Positions 1 to 12,761 of a DNA stretch of 64,000 bases are shown here, piece by piece (position 1 is the stretch's first letter; each line of letters begins with the position of its first letter). The notes under the pieces are model-generated. The model searched no databases. It saw nothing but the letters and a program-made list of their open reading frames with translations, and was not told the DNA's origin. Origin of the DNA: Sapria himalayana (Eukaryota > Streptophyta > Magnoliopsida > Malpighiales > Rafflesiaceae); the NCBI GenBank assembly GCA_029783825.1, contig JAREIK010003100.1:167416-231415 (forward strand), read 5' to 3'. A program made the translations under genes and the position numbers.

Positions 1-1528
1 ATAATTATATATCATGTAAATTAAAAATAAACAATTTTATTGATAGATATAAATAAACTAAATATAAATATAAATATAATTATGATTAAAAAATAAATTA
101 ATAAACTATTATTTATTGATAAATATTTATATATTATTTATAAATACTTAAACCTTTAAAGATGGTTTAAATGTTTAAGTATTTAAGGGTTTTGGGGTTT
201 AGGAGTTTAATGATTTAAGCGTTTCGGCATTTAGTAGTTTATAGGTTATATATAAACAATAAAATAACATAAAAATTTTTTTGTGATTTTATCTCATTTT
301 AAAAGATGATAACCTTTAAAAATATAATAATTTTTAAATTATTTTCAAATCTAAATATAATATTTTGTTATAATAATCTTAATAATTATATATCATGTAA
401 ATTCAATATAAACAATATTATTGATAAATATTTTAAAAATTATCAAAAAATAAATTAATAATCTATTATTAATAAGATAGATATCAATTAAAATATAATA
501 AAAACCCAAAAAAGATTCAGAAGAAATTAAACTATATTACTATATAATAATTTTTTGTTTTGAAATTTTTTTTCTTTTAAAATGTTTATCCATATTTTTT
601 AGATGAAAAATAATTTATATAAATTATTTTTGTCTAGCTCAATTTATTTTGTAATTAATATTTATATATAAATAAACATATAAATAATTAAAATGAATAT
701 TTAAAATTATAATGAAAAAAATAATATTGAGATTTATTCTTTATTATTTTGGGTATACCAGTCTTATTTAAATTAGAACTATCTCACTAATAATTTATTT
801 TGTAATTAATATTTCTATAAAAATAAACTGATAAATATTTAAAATAAAAATTTAAAATTTTACTGAATAAAAATTAAAATGAGATTTATGAATTATTATT
901 AATGTATACCAGTTTAATATTTTAATTATATAGAGGTTTTTTCATTTATGACTTTAGCGATTTTTGTTTTTAGGCATTTAGTGGTTTATAGGTTTTATTT
1001 AAACAATGAAATAACAAAAAAATTATTTTTTATATTTTTTCACATTTTCAAAGGTTATAACATTTGAAAATATAATAATTTTAATATTTTTTAAAAATGT
1101 GAATACAATATTTAGTAATAATAATCATTATAATTATATATATTATAAATTAAATATAAACAATTTTATTGATAGATAGTATATCAATTATCAAAAAATA
1201 AATTAATATGCTATTATTAATATGATAGATATAAATTAAAATATAATTACAAAACCTAAAAATATTCAAAATCCAAGTAAAATTTATTACTAAATAATAA
1301 TATTTTTTGGTTTTTGCTTCTTTTTATAAGTATATATTTTTTTTGATGAAAAATAAATTATTTAAATTATATTTGTATCACTCATAATTTATTTTATAAT
1401 TAATATTTTAATAAATTATTTAAATTATATTTAAGGTTTACGAGTTTAAAGGTTTAAGTATTTAGGGGCATTTGTGTTTAGGAGTTTAGAGGTTTAAGTG
1501 TTTATGCATTTAGTCATTTATAAGTTAT
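1..1528 (+). repeat. Satellite array, forward polarity (left edge)
   Basis: About two and a half monomers of the 595-bp satellite, with the telomere-like G-rich strand on plus. Dyads (recognisable but imperfect) lie near 306 and 1057-1080. Positions about 40-180 carry a rearranged monomer junction also found near 14880-15010 and, inverted, near 62540-62690. An E-type monomer with the extra 145-bp segment lies at about 767-1000, and a B-type tract (starting TTTAAGGTTTACGAGTTTAAAGG) starts near 1436. The array ends abruptly inside the B tract at about 1528, where the polarity flips. No gene is seen. Confidence 0.85.
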
Positions 1529-1664
1529 TAAGATTATTATAAGTAAGTATTGTATTCATATTTTAGAACTATTAAAAAATTATTACATTTTCAAAGGTAA
1601 TAACCTTTGAAAATCACGAAAATTCATAAAAATAAATTTTTTGTTATTTCATTGATTATATAAA

Positions 1665-4600
1665 ACCTATAAACACATAAATGTGCAAACATATAAATCA
1701 ATAAACTTTTTAACCCCAAAAACACAAAAAACATAAACCATTAAATAGGTATACCCTGAATAATAAATCATAAATCTTTTTTTATTAGTATTCATTATAA
1801 TTTTAAATATCAATTTTAATTATTTATCAATTTATTTTTATAGAAATATTAATTACAAAATAAATTATTAGTGAGACAAATATAATTTAAATAATTTATT
1901 TTTCATCAAAAAAAATATATGTTTATAAAATGAGGCAAAATTTTTAAAATAAAAAATTATTATTTAGTAATATATCTTATTTTTATTTTGAATCATCTTA
2001 GATTTTACAATTATATTTTAATTTATATCATTCTTAATGATACTAGTTTTTTAATTTATTTATTGATCATTATTATAATATCTATTAATAAAATTATTTA
2101 TATTTATTTTACATTATATATAATTATTAAGATTATTATAAATAAATATTATATTCATATTTAAAAAAATTTAAAATTATTATATTTTCAAAGGTTACAA
2201 CCTTTAAAAATTAAAAAAATACAAAAAATTAAATTTTTTGTTTTTTAATTCTTTAGATAATAACTATAAATCACTAAAGGCCTAAACAATTAAATCACTA
2301 TACTCCTAAACCCAAAAACACCTAAATACATAAACCATTAAACCTGGTATATCCTGAATAATAAATAATAAATCTCAATTTTATTTGTATTCATTATAAT
2401 TTTAAATAATTATTTTATTTATTTATTAGTTTATTATTATAGAATTATAAATTACAAAATAAATTATGAGTAAGACAAATTAATTTAAATAATTTATTTA
2501 TAATAACAAAAATATAAAGTTATAAAAAAAGCAAAATATTAAAAAAATTATTATTAAGTAATATATTTTACTTTGATTTTGAATAAATTTAGATTTTGCA
2601 AATATATTTTAAATAATATCTATCTTATTAATAATAGATTATTAAATTTTTTTGATCATTATTATAATATCTAGCAATGTAATTATTTATTTTGGATTTA
2701 AATGACTTATAATTATTAAGATTATATAACTAAATATTATATTTACATTTAAAAAAATTTAAAAATTATATATTTACAAAGGTTATATCCTTCAAAAATT
2801 AAAAAAAAATAAAAATAAATTTTTTGTTATATCATTGTTTAAATAAAACATATAAACCACTAAATGCCTAAACACTTAAACCTCTAAACTCTTAAACACA
2901 AAAGCATATAAAGACTTAATCCTTTAAACTCGTAAACCTTAAATATAATTTAAATAATTTATTGAAATATTAATTACAAAATAAATTATGAGCAATAAAA
3001 ATATAATTTAAATAATTTATTTTTCATCAAAAAAAAATATATGCTAATAAAAAGAAGCAAAAACTAAAAAAAATTATTATTTAGTAATAAATTTTACTTG
3101 TATTTTGAATATTTTTTGTTTTGCAATGATATTTTAATTTATATCTATCATATTAATAATAGCATATTAATTTATTTTTTGATAATTGATATCATATCTA
3201 TCAATAAAATTGTTTATATTTAGTTTATATTATATATTGTTATAATAATAATTATTACTAAATATTGTATTCACATTTTTAAAAAATTTTAAAATTTTAT
3301 ATTTTCAAAGGTTATAATCTTTGAAAATTTGAAAAAATATCAAAAATAATTTATTTGTTATTTCATTATTTAAATGAAACCTATAAACCACTAAATACCT
3401 AAATACTTAAATGAATAACTTCTAAATCTCGAAAACCCTAAATAAATAATTTTTAAAATCAGATAGATCCTAAATAATAAGCAATAAATCTCATTTTTAT
3501 TTTTTTTCATTATAATTTTAAATATTCATTTTAATTATTTATTTGTTTATTTTTATATAAATATTAATTACAAAATAAAAAACGAGTTAGACAATTATAA
3601 TTTATATAAATTATTTTTCATCAAAAAAAATATAGATAAACTTATTAAAAAAAATTAAAAACAAAAAATTATTATATAATAATATAATTTGCTTTGCATC
3701 TAAATCATTATTGGTTTTGTAATTATATTTTAATTGATATCTATCTTATTAATAATAGATTATTAATTTATTTTTTGATCATTATTAGAATAGTTATCAC
3801 TAAAATTGTTTATGTTTAAATATGATATATAATTATATTGATTATTATAACTAAATATTGAATTCACTTTTGAAAAAAATTTAAAAATTATTATATTTTC
3901 AAAGGTTATAACCTATGAAAATATCAAAAAGTAATAAAAATAAATGTTTTGTTATTTTATTTTTTAAATAAAACCTATAAACCACTAAATGCATACACAA
4001 TTAAATCAATAAACACCTAAACCCCGTAATACCTAAATACATTAACCATTAAACTGCTATATAATACATAATAATTAATAAATCTAATTTTAATTTCTAT
4101 TTATTATAGTTTTAAATATTCGTTTTAATTATTTATTAGTTCATTTTAATAAAAATATTATTATAAACTAAATTATAAGTGCAACAAATATAATTTAAAT
4201 AATCTATTTTTAATCAAACAAAATATATACGCTTATAAAAGAAATAAAAATTTAAAAAATAAAAATTATTATACAGTAATATATTTTACTAAAATTTTGA
4301 ATCAATTTGGGTTTTTAAATATTTTTTAAATAATATCTATCTTATTATTAGTAGTTTATCAATTTAATTTTTGATCATTATTATAATATCTATAAATAAA
4401 ATTATTTATATTGAATTTATATCATATATAATTACTAATATTATTATAACAAAATATTATATTCACATTTCTAATATTATTATATTTTCAAAGGTTATAA
4501 CCTATGAAAATCAGAAAAAATTACAAAATTAATTTTTGTTATTTTATTGATTAAATAAATCCAATAAATCATGAAATTCCTAAAAACCTAAATTGCTAAA

Positions 4601-7600
4601 CTCCTAAAAGACAAAACCTCTAAATACTTAAACCATTAAACTAGTCTACATTAATAATAAATCATAAATATCATTTTAATTTTTATTCATTATAATTTTA
4701 AATTTTTATTTTAATTATTTTTTAGTTTATTTTTATCCAAATATTAATTAAAAAATAATTTATTAGTAAGACAGATCTAATTTATATTAGACCACTATAC
4801 CCTGTATAATAAATAATAAATCTCATTATTTTTAATTATAATTTTAAATATTCATTTTAATTATTTATTTGTTTATTTTTATATAAATATTAATTACAAA
4901 AGAATTTATTAGTTACACATATATAATTTATGTATATTATTTTTCACCAAAAAATTATAGATAAAGTTTTTAAAAGATAAAAAATTTCAAAACAAAGAAT
5001 TATTATATAGTAATATATTTTGCTTTGCTTCTAAACCATTTTAGGTTTTGTAATTATATTTTAATTGATATCTATCTTATTAATAATATATTATTAAGTT
5101 ATTTTTTCATCATTATTATAATATTTATCAATAAATATGTTTATATTGAATTTATATGATATATAAATATAATGATTATTATAACTGAATATTGTATTCA
5201 CTTTTTAAAAAAATTTTAAAATTATTATATTTTCAACTATTATAACCTTTGAAAATGTGAAAAAATAAAAAAAAATATTTTTCTTTGTTATTTTATTGTT
5301 TAAATAAAACCTATACACCACTAAATACCTAAACATTTAAATGAGTAAACTACAAAATCCTGATAACTCTATATATATAATCCTTTAAATTGGTACACCC
5401 TAAATAATAATTATAAATTTCATTTTTATTTTTCATTATAATTTAAAAAATTAATTTTGATTATTTAGTTTTTTATTTTTATATACGTATTAATTATAAA
5501 ATAAATTATGAGTTAAAAATATAATTTATAAAAATTATTTTTAATTAAAAAATTGATAAGCTTATAAAAAGAATTAAAATTTAAAAACAAATTATTATTA
5601 TTTAGTAATATATTTAGCTTTGATTTTGAATCATTTTAGGTTTTGATATTATATTTTAAGTAATATCAATCTTATTCATAATAGATTTTTAATTTATTTT
5701 TTGATAATTATTAGAATATCTATCAATAAAATTGTTTTTATTGAATTCATAAGATATATAATTATTATGATTATTATAAATAAATATTGTATTCACTTTT
5801 GAAAAAAAAAATTAAAATTATTATATTTTCAAAGGTTATAATCTTAAAAAAAGAGAAAAAATAATTAAAATAAATTTTTAGTTATTTTATTTTTTAAATA
5901 AAACCTATAGGCCATTAAATGCTTACTTACTTAAATTAGTATGCTCATAAACCCCTAAATACATAAAGATTTTAACATCTATATACTACTTAATAAATAA
6001 TAAATCTCATTTTTATTTCTATTTATTATAATTTTAAATATTAATTTAAATTATTTATAATTTAATTATTTAGAAAAATTAATTACAAGATAAATTTCGA
6101 GTGAGACATATTATTTAAATAATTTATTTTAATAAAAAAATTATAAGCTTATAAAAAGAAGGAAAATTATAAAAATTAATTATTATTATTTAGTAATATA
6201 TTTTGATTTGATTTTGATTCATTTTGTATTATGTAAATATATTTTAATTAATAGTAATATTATTAATAATAGTTTATTAATTTAATTTTTTATTATTATT
6301 TTAATATCTATCATTAAAATTGTTTATATTGAATTTATATTATATACAATTAGTGAGATTAATATAATTATACATAGTACTCACATTTCAAAAAATTTTA
6401 AAAATTATTCTATTTTTAAAAGATTAATATCTAAAAAAGATTTTTTTATTTTTATAATATAAATGAAACCTATAAACCACTAAATACCTAAAAACATAAA
6501 TTGAAAACTCCTAAATAATCAAACCATTAAACCGGGATACACATATAATAAATCATAATCTCATTTTAATTGGTATTCATTATAATTTTAAATATTCATT
6601 TTAATTATTTATTAGTTTATTTTTTATAGAAATATTAATTACAAAATAAATAATGAGCGAGACAACTATAATTTTAATAATTTATTTTTAATCAAAAAAA
6701 TAAGCTTATAAATAGAAGTAAAGATTGAAAAACAAAAAATTATTATTTACTAATATATTTTACTTTGATTTTGAATCATTATATATAAGTTTTGCAATTA
6801 AATTTTAATTGTTATCAATCTTATTAAGAATAGTATATTAATTTATTATTTGATCAATTTTATAATATCTAACAATAAAATTACTTATATTGAATTTAAA
6901 TGTCTTATAATTATTAAGATTATTATAACTAAATATTATATTTACATTTGAAAAAAAAATTAAAATTATTATATTTTCAAAGGTTATAACCTTCAAATAT
7001 GATAAAAATATCAAAAATAATTTTTTTATTATTTTATTATTTAAATAAAACTTATAAACCACTAAATGCCTAAACATTTAAATCTCTAGACTCAAAAAAC
7101 CCCAAAACATCCTAAATACTTAAACCATTAAACCTATTTATCCTAAATAATAAATCTCATTTTTATTTGTATTCATTATAATTTTAAATATTCATTTTAA
7201 TTATTTTTTATTTTATTTTTATATTAATATTAATTACAAAATAAATAATTAGTGAGACATATATAAATTAAATAAATTATTTTTTATGAAAAAAATATAA
7301 GCTTATAAAAATAAACAAAATTTCAAAATTTTAAAATTTTATTTACTAATATAATTTACTTTGATTTTGAATTATTTTGGGTTCTGCAAATATATTTTAA
7401 TTAATATCTGTCTTATTAATAATAGTTTATTAATTTAATTTTTGATCATCAAAATAATATATATTAATAAAATTTTTTTTATTGAATATAAATCAAATAT
7501 AATTATTAAGATTATTATAACTAAGTATTGTATTCATATTTTAGAACTATTAAAAAATTATTATATTTTCAAAGGCTATAACCTTTGAAAATCATGAAAA

Positions 7601-7740
7601 TTCATAAAAATAAATTTTTCGTTATTTCATTGATTAAATAAAACCTATAAATCAATAAATAAAACCTAAATGTGTAAACATATAAATCAATAAACTCATT
7701 AACCCCAAAACCACAAAAAACTTAAACCATTAAATAGGTA
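1665..7740 (-). repeat. One complete HOR period, reverse polarity
   Basis: From the G-type tract near 7640-7740 back to the next G-type tract near 1665-1760 the monomers read G, H, I, C, D', E, F, D, B, A, G. That is one full turn of a 10-monomer higher-order repeat with a period of about 5.97 kb. The same order and almost the same length occur in forward polarity at 19487-25465. Subtypes were assigned by eye from the wording of the telomere-like tract, for example the TAAGTAAGTAAGC word that marks type C. Confidence 0.7.
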
Positions 7741-8235
7741 TACCCTAAATAATAAATCATAAATCTCATTTTTATAAGTATTCATTATAATTTTATTTAT
7801 ACATTTTAATTATTTATTAGTTTATTTTTATAGAAATATAAATTAAAAAATAAATTAATAGCTAGACAAATATAATTTAAATAATTTATTTTGCATCAAA
7901 AAATATATAAGCTTATAAATCGATACAAAATTTTAAAAATTTAAAATTAATATTTTGTAAAATATTTCACTTTGATTTTAACTCATTTTAGGTTTTGTAA
8001 ATTTATTTTAAACAATATTTATCTTATTAATAATTTTTTATTAATCTTTTTTATGATCATTATTATAATATTTATCAATATAATAGTTTATATTTAATTT
8101 ACATTATATATAATTATTAAGATTATCATATCTAAATGTAGTATTCACATTTAAAAAAAATTAAAAATTGTTATAGTTTCAAAGGTTATATTAAATTTTT
8201 TGTTATTTTATTTTTTAAATAAAACCTATAAACCA

Positions 8236-8243
8236 CTAAATGC
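8236..8243. repeat. Probable hAT target-site duplication, left copy
   Basis: CTAAATGC lies directly outside the hAT terminus that begins at 8244. The corresponding octamer outside the other hAT terminus is GAAAATGC at 48776-48783, so 6 of 8 bases match, including the inner AAATGC. hAT elements make 8-bp duplications, so length and position fit one insertion whose two ends now lie 40 kb apart. The two mismatches could be later mutations. Confidence 0.55.
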
Positions 8244-8260
8244 TAGGGGTGATCATGGGA
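8244..8260. repeat. hAT terminal inverted repeat, 3' end
   Basis: TAGGGGTGATCATGGGA pairs with the reverse complement of 48759-48775, TAGGGCTGCTCACGGGA, at 13 of 17 positions. The TAGGG start is usual for plant hAT termini. Flanking satellite sequence begins immediately outside it. Confidence 0.7.
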
Positions 8261-9138
8261 TTGGACTAGGATGGGGATTACAAATCTCTAGTCCCTTTCC
8301 ACAGTTCGGAGATTTTTTTTTCAAGATCCTGACCCGTCCCATAGGTTGAAAATATCGGGATGGGAAGGGATGGAGATCGGAGATTTAGGGTAGGAGAAAA
8401 TGGTTCCGGGACGGAATGAATTCAGACATTTTTTTCAATTTAATTTTTTCAAACCGGCCAAGTTAGTTCATATCTAAACCTTTTGTTATACAATTATCAT
8501 TCCTTAGTTATGTATCTTTCAAACACAAATTGAGCCAAATTTGTTTTGTCAAATAGGCTGAATACCGCAAACGAGTTCCATTACCTTGTCAAAAGCTTTG
8601 ATGTGCAGAAATGATAGAAATGTTAAATAGAACGGGACCGAGTTGTGTGCTTAATTTGGTTCTTTGTTTTTTCACAAGTTGGTTTTGTTAAACCGAGTGA
8701 AAGTTAACCATAATAGCATCAATTACTACTTAAGTAATTTCTAAAATTAAGCAACTTAATTTAACAAAAAAAATACAACTAATAACAACCATTATAATAA
8801 TCATTTCAAAGGTCAGTCCCGGAACATCAACGAATATCCAAACCCAATTAATTATCTCTTCTACACCTCATCATGTTTCTTCCTACACTATAGAAGGACA
8901 ACCAAAGATGAAAACGTGTTAATCATGTAGACATAAATTTCTAAGATGAAAATCTAATAAAAAATCAAAATATTACCTTATAAATTTAATACACCCATTC
9001 CAAATTTAGTTGGCCAACTATAGTTGGAAGAATATTTAGATCTTGTGACCCCTCTGAAAATTGAATTGAACCATATTTTTATTAAATTGAATGAATAAAA
9101 TAAGTAAATGTGAAATTAAAATTTACAAGATTTGTATA

Positions 9139-10125
9139 CTAACCTGATTCTACAAGGTCTTGAACTAATTCTTCAATTTCAATAGGGTTATTTGAGCTTC
9201 TCAACTAATCTTGTCGACATATGAGAACTTTAGCTGTAATAGGTGTTAAAGAACTCTTAAATCTATTTAAATTTTTCCCCCCAGTGCTAAATGTAGATTC
9301 GTAGGCCACAATAGATGCTTGGATACAAATACATCCCCTGCTACATTTTCCAAAGAATGTTACCTAACCTCATTTACCTTCCACCAGTTTAGAAGATCAA
9401 AATCAATTCTATTTTTTTTAAGTTTGTCCTCCAAGTACCTATCCAACTCTTCCAAAGCTGCAACTTCTTGTTCTTTCTCCAATTCAACAAAAAAAAATCA
9501 TCAACATAAGTATCACTACCATCAAAGAAATCATCATTTTTCTTCAACACAGTAGAAGAGAAATCATCTTCTTTTGATTCATCTTCATTTAAATCTTTAT
9601 AATCATCCATCATCTCATTTAAAGCATTTATAACCTTTTTCACCAAATTTTTAGCCAATTCCTCTCCATAATGCTAAGTGTACTTAGCCTTGAGATATTT
9701 GATCTTATATCTAGGATCCAACACTACTGCTACAAAAAGCATAATATTTGTTGACTGAAGAGAACACCAATATTTGTTGAATTTATGCCTCATTTTCATA
9801 CCCATTTCAGACACCATTGTATCTCTACTATTTTCACAAAGCTCAATTTTTTTCAAAATTCGAATAATCTGAGGAAAATAAACACTAGTTGTAGAATATT
9901 ATGAGCCAGAAAATTTACAAGTTACCTCTTAAAAAGTTTTCAAGAAACGAGCCAAAATTTTGGCGTTTGTTTAGTCTCTCAGTTGGAACGTTTGAACCAA
10001 ACTCCTTGAAAACCCTATTGTCTTTGTCCTCTAACTGATCAAATTCTTTTTGATATTTTATATTAATTTGTAGCATCAAATAAATTGAATTCCATCTTGT
10101 AGAACAATCTAATATAAGTCTATTG
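9139..10125 (-). pseudogene. hAT transposase pseudogene, C-terminal half
   Basis: Reading the minus strand from 10125 downward gives, in order: the LDCSTRWNS motif of the hAT core near 10090-10111; a KYQKEFDQLEDKD segment; the FVAVVLDPRYK motif near 9703-9726; an Asp/Glu-rich linker; the LNWW motif of the C-terminal dimerisation domain at 9381-9392; and ESTFSTGG at 9277-9300. It continues to ELVQDLVESG and a TAG stop at 9139-9141. In intact relatives this region completes the RNase-H-like catalytic fold and the dimerisation domain that cut and paste the element in the nucleus. Damage visible: a stop after the NEVR segment just downstream of LNWW, a frameshift before ESTFSTGG, and a TAG at 9204-9206 where relatives usually have Trp. 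No promoter or start is present. Family assignment is firm; subfamily is not. Confidence 0.85.
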
Positions 10126-10185
10126 TTACAGCAATATTTAAAATTATTTGATTCAGAGGGAAATGAAAGTATAAGTCTGCTGTTT
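10126..10185 (+). other. Scrambled hAT scrap at the junction with forward satellite
   Basis: GTATAAGTCTGCTG on plus near 10166-10180 is the coding-sense version of the transposase N-terminal KYKSAV segment. In the other hAT piece that segment lies on minus, near 48010-48035. A short fragment of the 5' half has therefore been inverted and joined here. The remaining bases between 10126 and 10165 are not recognised. Forward satellite starts directly afterwards. Confidence 0.5.
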
Positions 10186-11580
10186 TAAATAATTAAAATG
10201 AATATTTAAAATTATAAAAATTACAAATTAAAATGAGATATATGATTTATTATATATGGTATACCGGTTTAATGGTTTGATTATTTATGAATTTTGTCGT
10301 TTAAAAGTTTAGCAATTTGTGTTTTTATGCATTTAGTGGTTTATAGGTTTTATTTATATAATAAAAATTTAAAATTCTTTTTTTGATTTTTTATGATTTT
10401 CAAAGGTTATAACCTTTGAAAATAAAATAATTTTTAAAATTTTTTGAAATGTGAATACCCTGTTTAATTATATTAATCTTACTAGTTATATATCATATAA
10501 ATTCAATATAAATAATTTTAATGATAGATATTATAATAATGATAAAAAATCAAATTAATAAACTATTATTAATAATATTAATATTAAATCAGATATATTT
10601 ACATAATACAAAATGAATCAAAATCAAATCAAAATATATTACTAAATAATATTATTTAATTTTTATAATTTTTTTTCTTTTTATAAGCTTATATTTTTTT
10701 TATTAAAATAAATTATTTAAATAATTTTTGTCTCACTCGAAATTTATCTTGTAATTAATTTTTCTAAATAATTAAACTATAAATAATTTAAATTAATATT
10801 TAAAATTATAATAAATAAAAATAAAAATGAGATTTATTATCTATTAAGTAGTATATAGCTGTTAAAAGGTTTATGTATTTAGGGTTTACGGGATTTATGA
10901 GCTTACTGATTTAAGTAAGTGAGCATTTAATGATCTATAGGTTTTATTTAAAAAATTAAATAACAAAAAATTTATTTTTTTTATTTTTTCACATTATAAA
11001 AAGTTATAACCTTTGAAAATATAATAATTTTAAAATTTTTTTCAAAAGTGAATACAATATTTAGTTATAATAATCATTATATTTATATATCATATAAATT
11101 CAATATAAACATTTTTATTGATAAATATTCTAAATATGATGAAAAATTAACTTAATAATCTATTATTAATAAGATAAATATCAATTAAAATATATTTTCA
11201 AAACCTAAAATGATTTAGAAGCAAAGCAAAATATATTACTATATAATAATTTTTTGTTTAGAAAATGTTTTTTTCTTTTAAAAAGGTTATCTATATTAAT
11301 TTGATGAAAAATAATTTATATAAATTATATTTGTGTAACTCATAATTTATTTTGTAATTAATATTTATATAAAAATAAACAAATAAATAATTAAATTTGA
11401 ATATTTAAAAAATAAAATGAAAAAAAAATGAGATTTATTCTTTATTATTAAGGATATACAAGTTTAATTTAAATTAGTTCTATTTCACTAATAATTTATT
11501 TTGTAATTAATATTTCTATAAAAATAAACTGATAAATAATTAAAATAAAAATTAAAATTATACTGAATAATTAAAATAAT
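10186..11580 (+). repeat. Satellite array, forward polarity, before block X copy 1
   Basis: Type I (tract near 10255-10330), type C (10850-10930, with the TAAGTAAGTGAGC word) and the start of an E-type monomer with its 145-bp extension (near 11460-11580). A perfect 28-bp dyad is at 10396-10423 and a weaker one near 10992. The same I, C, E-extension series stands in front of block X copy 2 (about 36740-38021), so the duplicated unit includes this satellite. No gene. Confidence 0.85.
10396..10423. promoter_or_regulatory. 28-bp perfect dyad of the satellite (example 1)
   Basis: ATTTTCAAAGGTTA is followed without a spacer by its exact reverse complement. One such dyad sits about 80 bp downstream of the telomere-like tract of nearly every monomer. 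What it does is not known. A homodimer-binding site, or a cruciform or hairpin when single-stranded, are both possible. Confidence 0.6.
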
Positions 11581-12682
11581 TTATTTTGCACCTCTCTAAA
11601 CTCTAGAATGATTGCTAAAGCTCTAACCAAAATAAGAGGAGCTTTACTTTATCTCTATTATGTCTCATCAAATTTATGTTGAATCACTCGGCTATCAAAG
11701 GTAATTTGACACATGTATGCTAACAGACTAAACCAAAGTTGTACCCCTATTTGTTGAAATAGCTAGTTGTTGAGGATGCTATTTATATTGATTATTGTAA
11801 TTTCTTCTAAAATATCTCTCATGCACACACTCAAAGCAATTTTTTTAAAACATAGTTCACATTTAAAAAAATAACCACCTTGTAGCCTATTAGAACAAAC
11901 TAGCCCATGGGAGGTTTGAGCAGGGCAAGAAGTATGGGCTCTCTTTCAATCAAGAATCAAAAAATTTATTTTATCGGCATGTCTAAGCCTTTTTTTAATA
12001 TCCTCATGGATATGAAAATTATCATTTCTTTCTTTTTATATTAAATGAGTTTTGTATGCAAGCTCACATTACCCAGAAAGGTGTAAATGAATCATATTCA
12101 AATGTATAAAAGGTTTTAATCATTTCTCAAAATATTAGTCTTGCATATTGACACTTGAGGTCACAAATCAAAGGAAAAGGCCTTAGTGATATTTCGAATC
12201 CCAAAAATTTTAGATATAGAAAGTTTTAAAGAGTAGTACTCGAGCTTTAACTATTTCTAGGGTCGTGACTTTTGCTCTTGAGGAATGTGAAAAGTTACAT
12301 TCATTCCTAGTGCAATGACTTTGCAATATAAGATAAAATGCACAAGCTATGGTCATATCCAAAACTGTGACCCTGTATTATAGTGATTAAATATGCATTC
12401 ATGATCATTCTTAGTGTCATACCAATATGTTCAACAGAGAGACACAAGTTATGGCATATTCTCATCGATATGATTTTGTGTTCTAGAGACAAAATCTACA
12501 GTCATGACCATTGCTAAAGCTACAATAATCTAAAGTAAGAAAGAGACTGAAAAAATAACTCACCCCTTGAGTCATTACTTTGTGTTACATATACAAAAAG
12601 ATAAATCTGTGACATTCTTAAAAGTTGTGAATTTCAATTTAAATTTAACACTTAGTCATTTGATTATAAAAGTGCAAAACAT

Positions 12683-12760
12683 GAGACTTAGGATTTAGGG
12701 TTTATGGACCAGGGTTATAGTTTATGGTTTAAGGTTTAGGATTTAAAGTCTAGGGTTTAT
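12683..12760 (+). repeat. Degenerate TTTAGGG telomere-like tract in block X copy 1
   Basis: Words such as GGATTTAGGGTTTATGG, GGTTTAAGGTTTAGG and TCTAGGGTTTATAGG follow one another at spacings of 7-14 bp with the G-rich strand on plus. This is an eroded interstitial array of the plant-type telomere repeat TTTAGGG. It ends directly at the T-rich complement of the poly(A) tail of the neighbouring retrocopy-like segment. Confidence 0.6.
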
Positions 12761-12761
12761 A

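Larger units (their letters stand above)
1529..8243 (-). repeat. Satellite array, reverse polarity (left arm)
   Basis: Twelve monomers of the same satellite, with the C-rich complement of the telomere-like tract on plus. Dyad anchors are near 1600, 2190, 2776, 3303, 3896, 4486, 5231, 5828, 6415, 6974, 7567 and 8178, giving spacings of about 590 bp, with one of about 527 and one of about 745. Telomere-like tracts read left to right as subtypes G, A, B, D, F, E, D', C, I, H, G and a truncated F. Read right to left this is the same cyclic order as the forward arrays. The last monomer is interrupted by a hAT terminus at 8244. Confidence 0.88.
8244..10185 (-). mobile_element. hAT transposon, 3' portion (5' end missing)
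   Basis: The stretch is clearly less AT-rich than the satellite on both sides. Its left end, TAGGGGTGATCATGGGA, matches the inverted complement of the terminus at 48775 (TAGGGCTGCTCACGGGA), as expected for hAT terminal inverted repeats. Minus-strand coding remnants encode the C-terminal half of a BED-type hAT transposase. About 895 bp of 3' noncoding sequence separates the stop codon from the terminus. The right end breaks off inside the transposase RNase-H-like region at about 10125 and is followed by about 60 bp that include an inverted scrap of the element. Non-autonomous and decayed. Confidence 0.85.

Noticed and set aside
12307..12492. A 61-codon minus frame in the left part of block X
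   Set aside because: Disrupted by small indels in copy 2 (around 38755-38930), and no recognisable protein.
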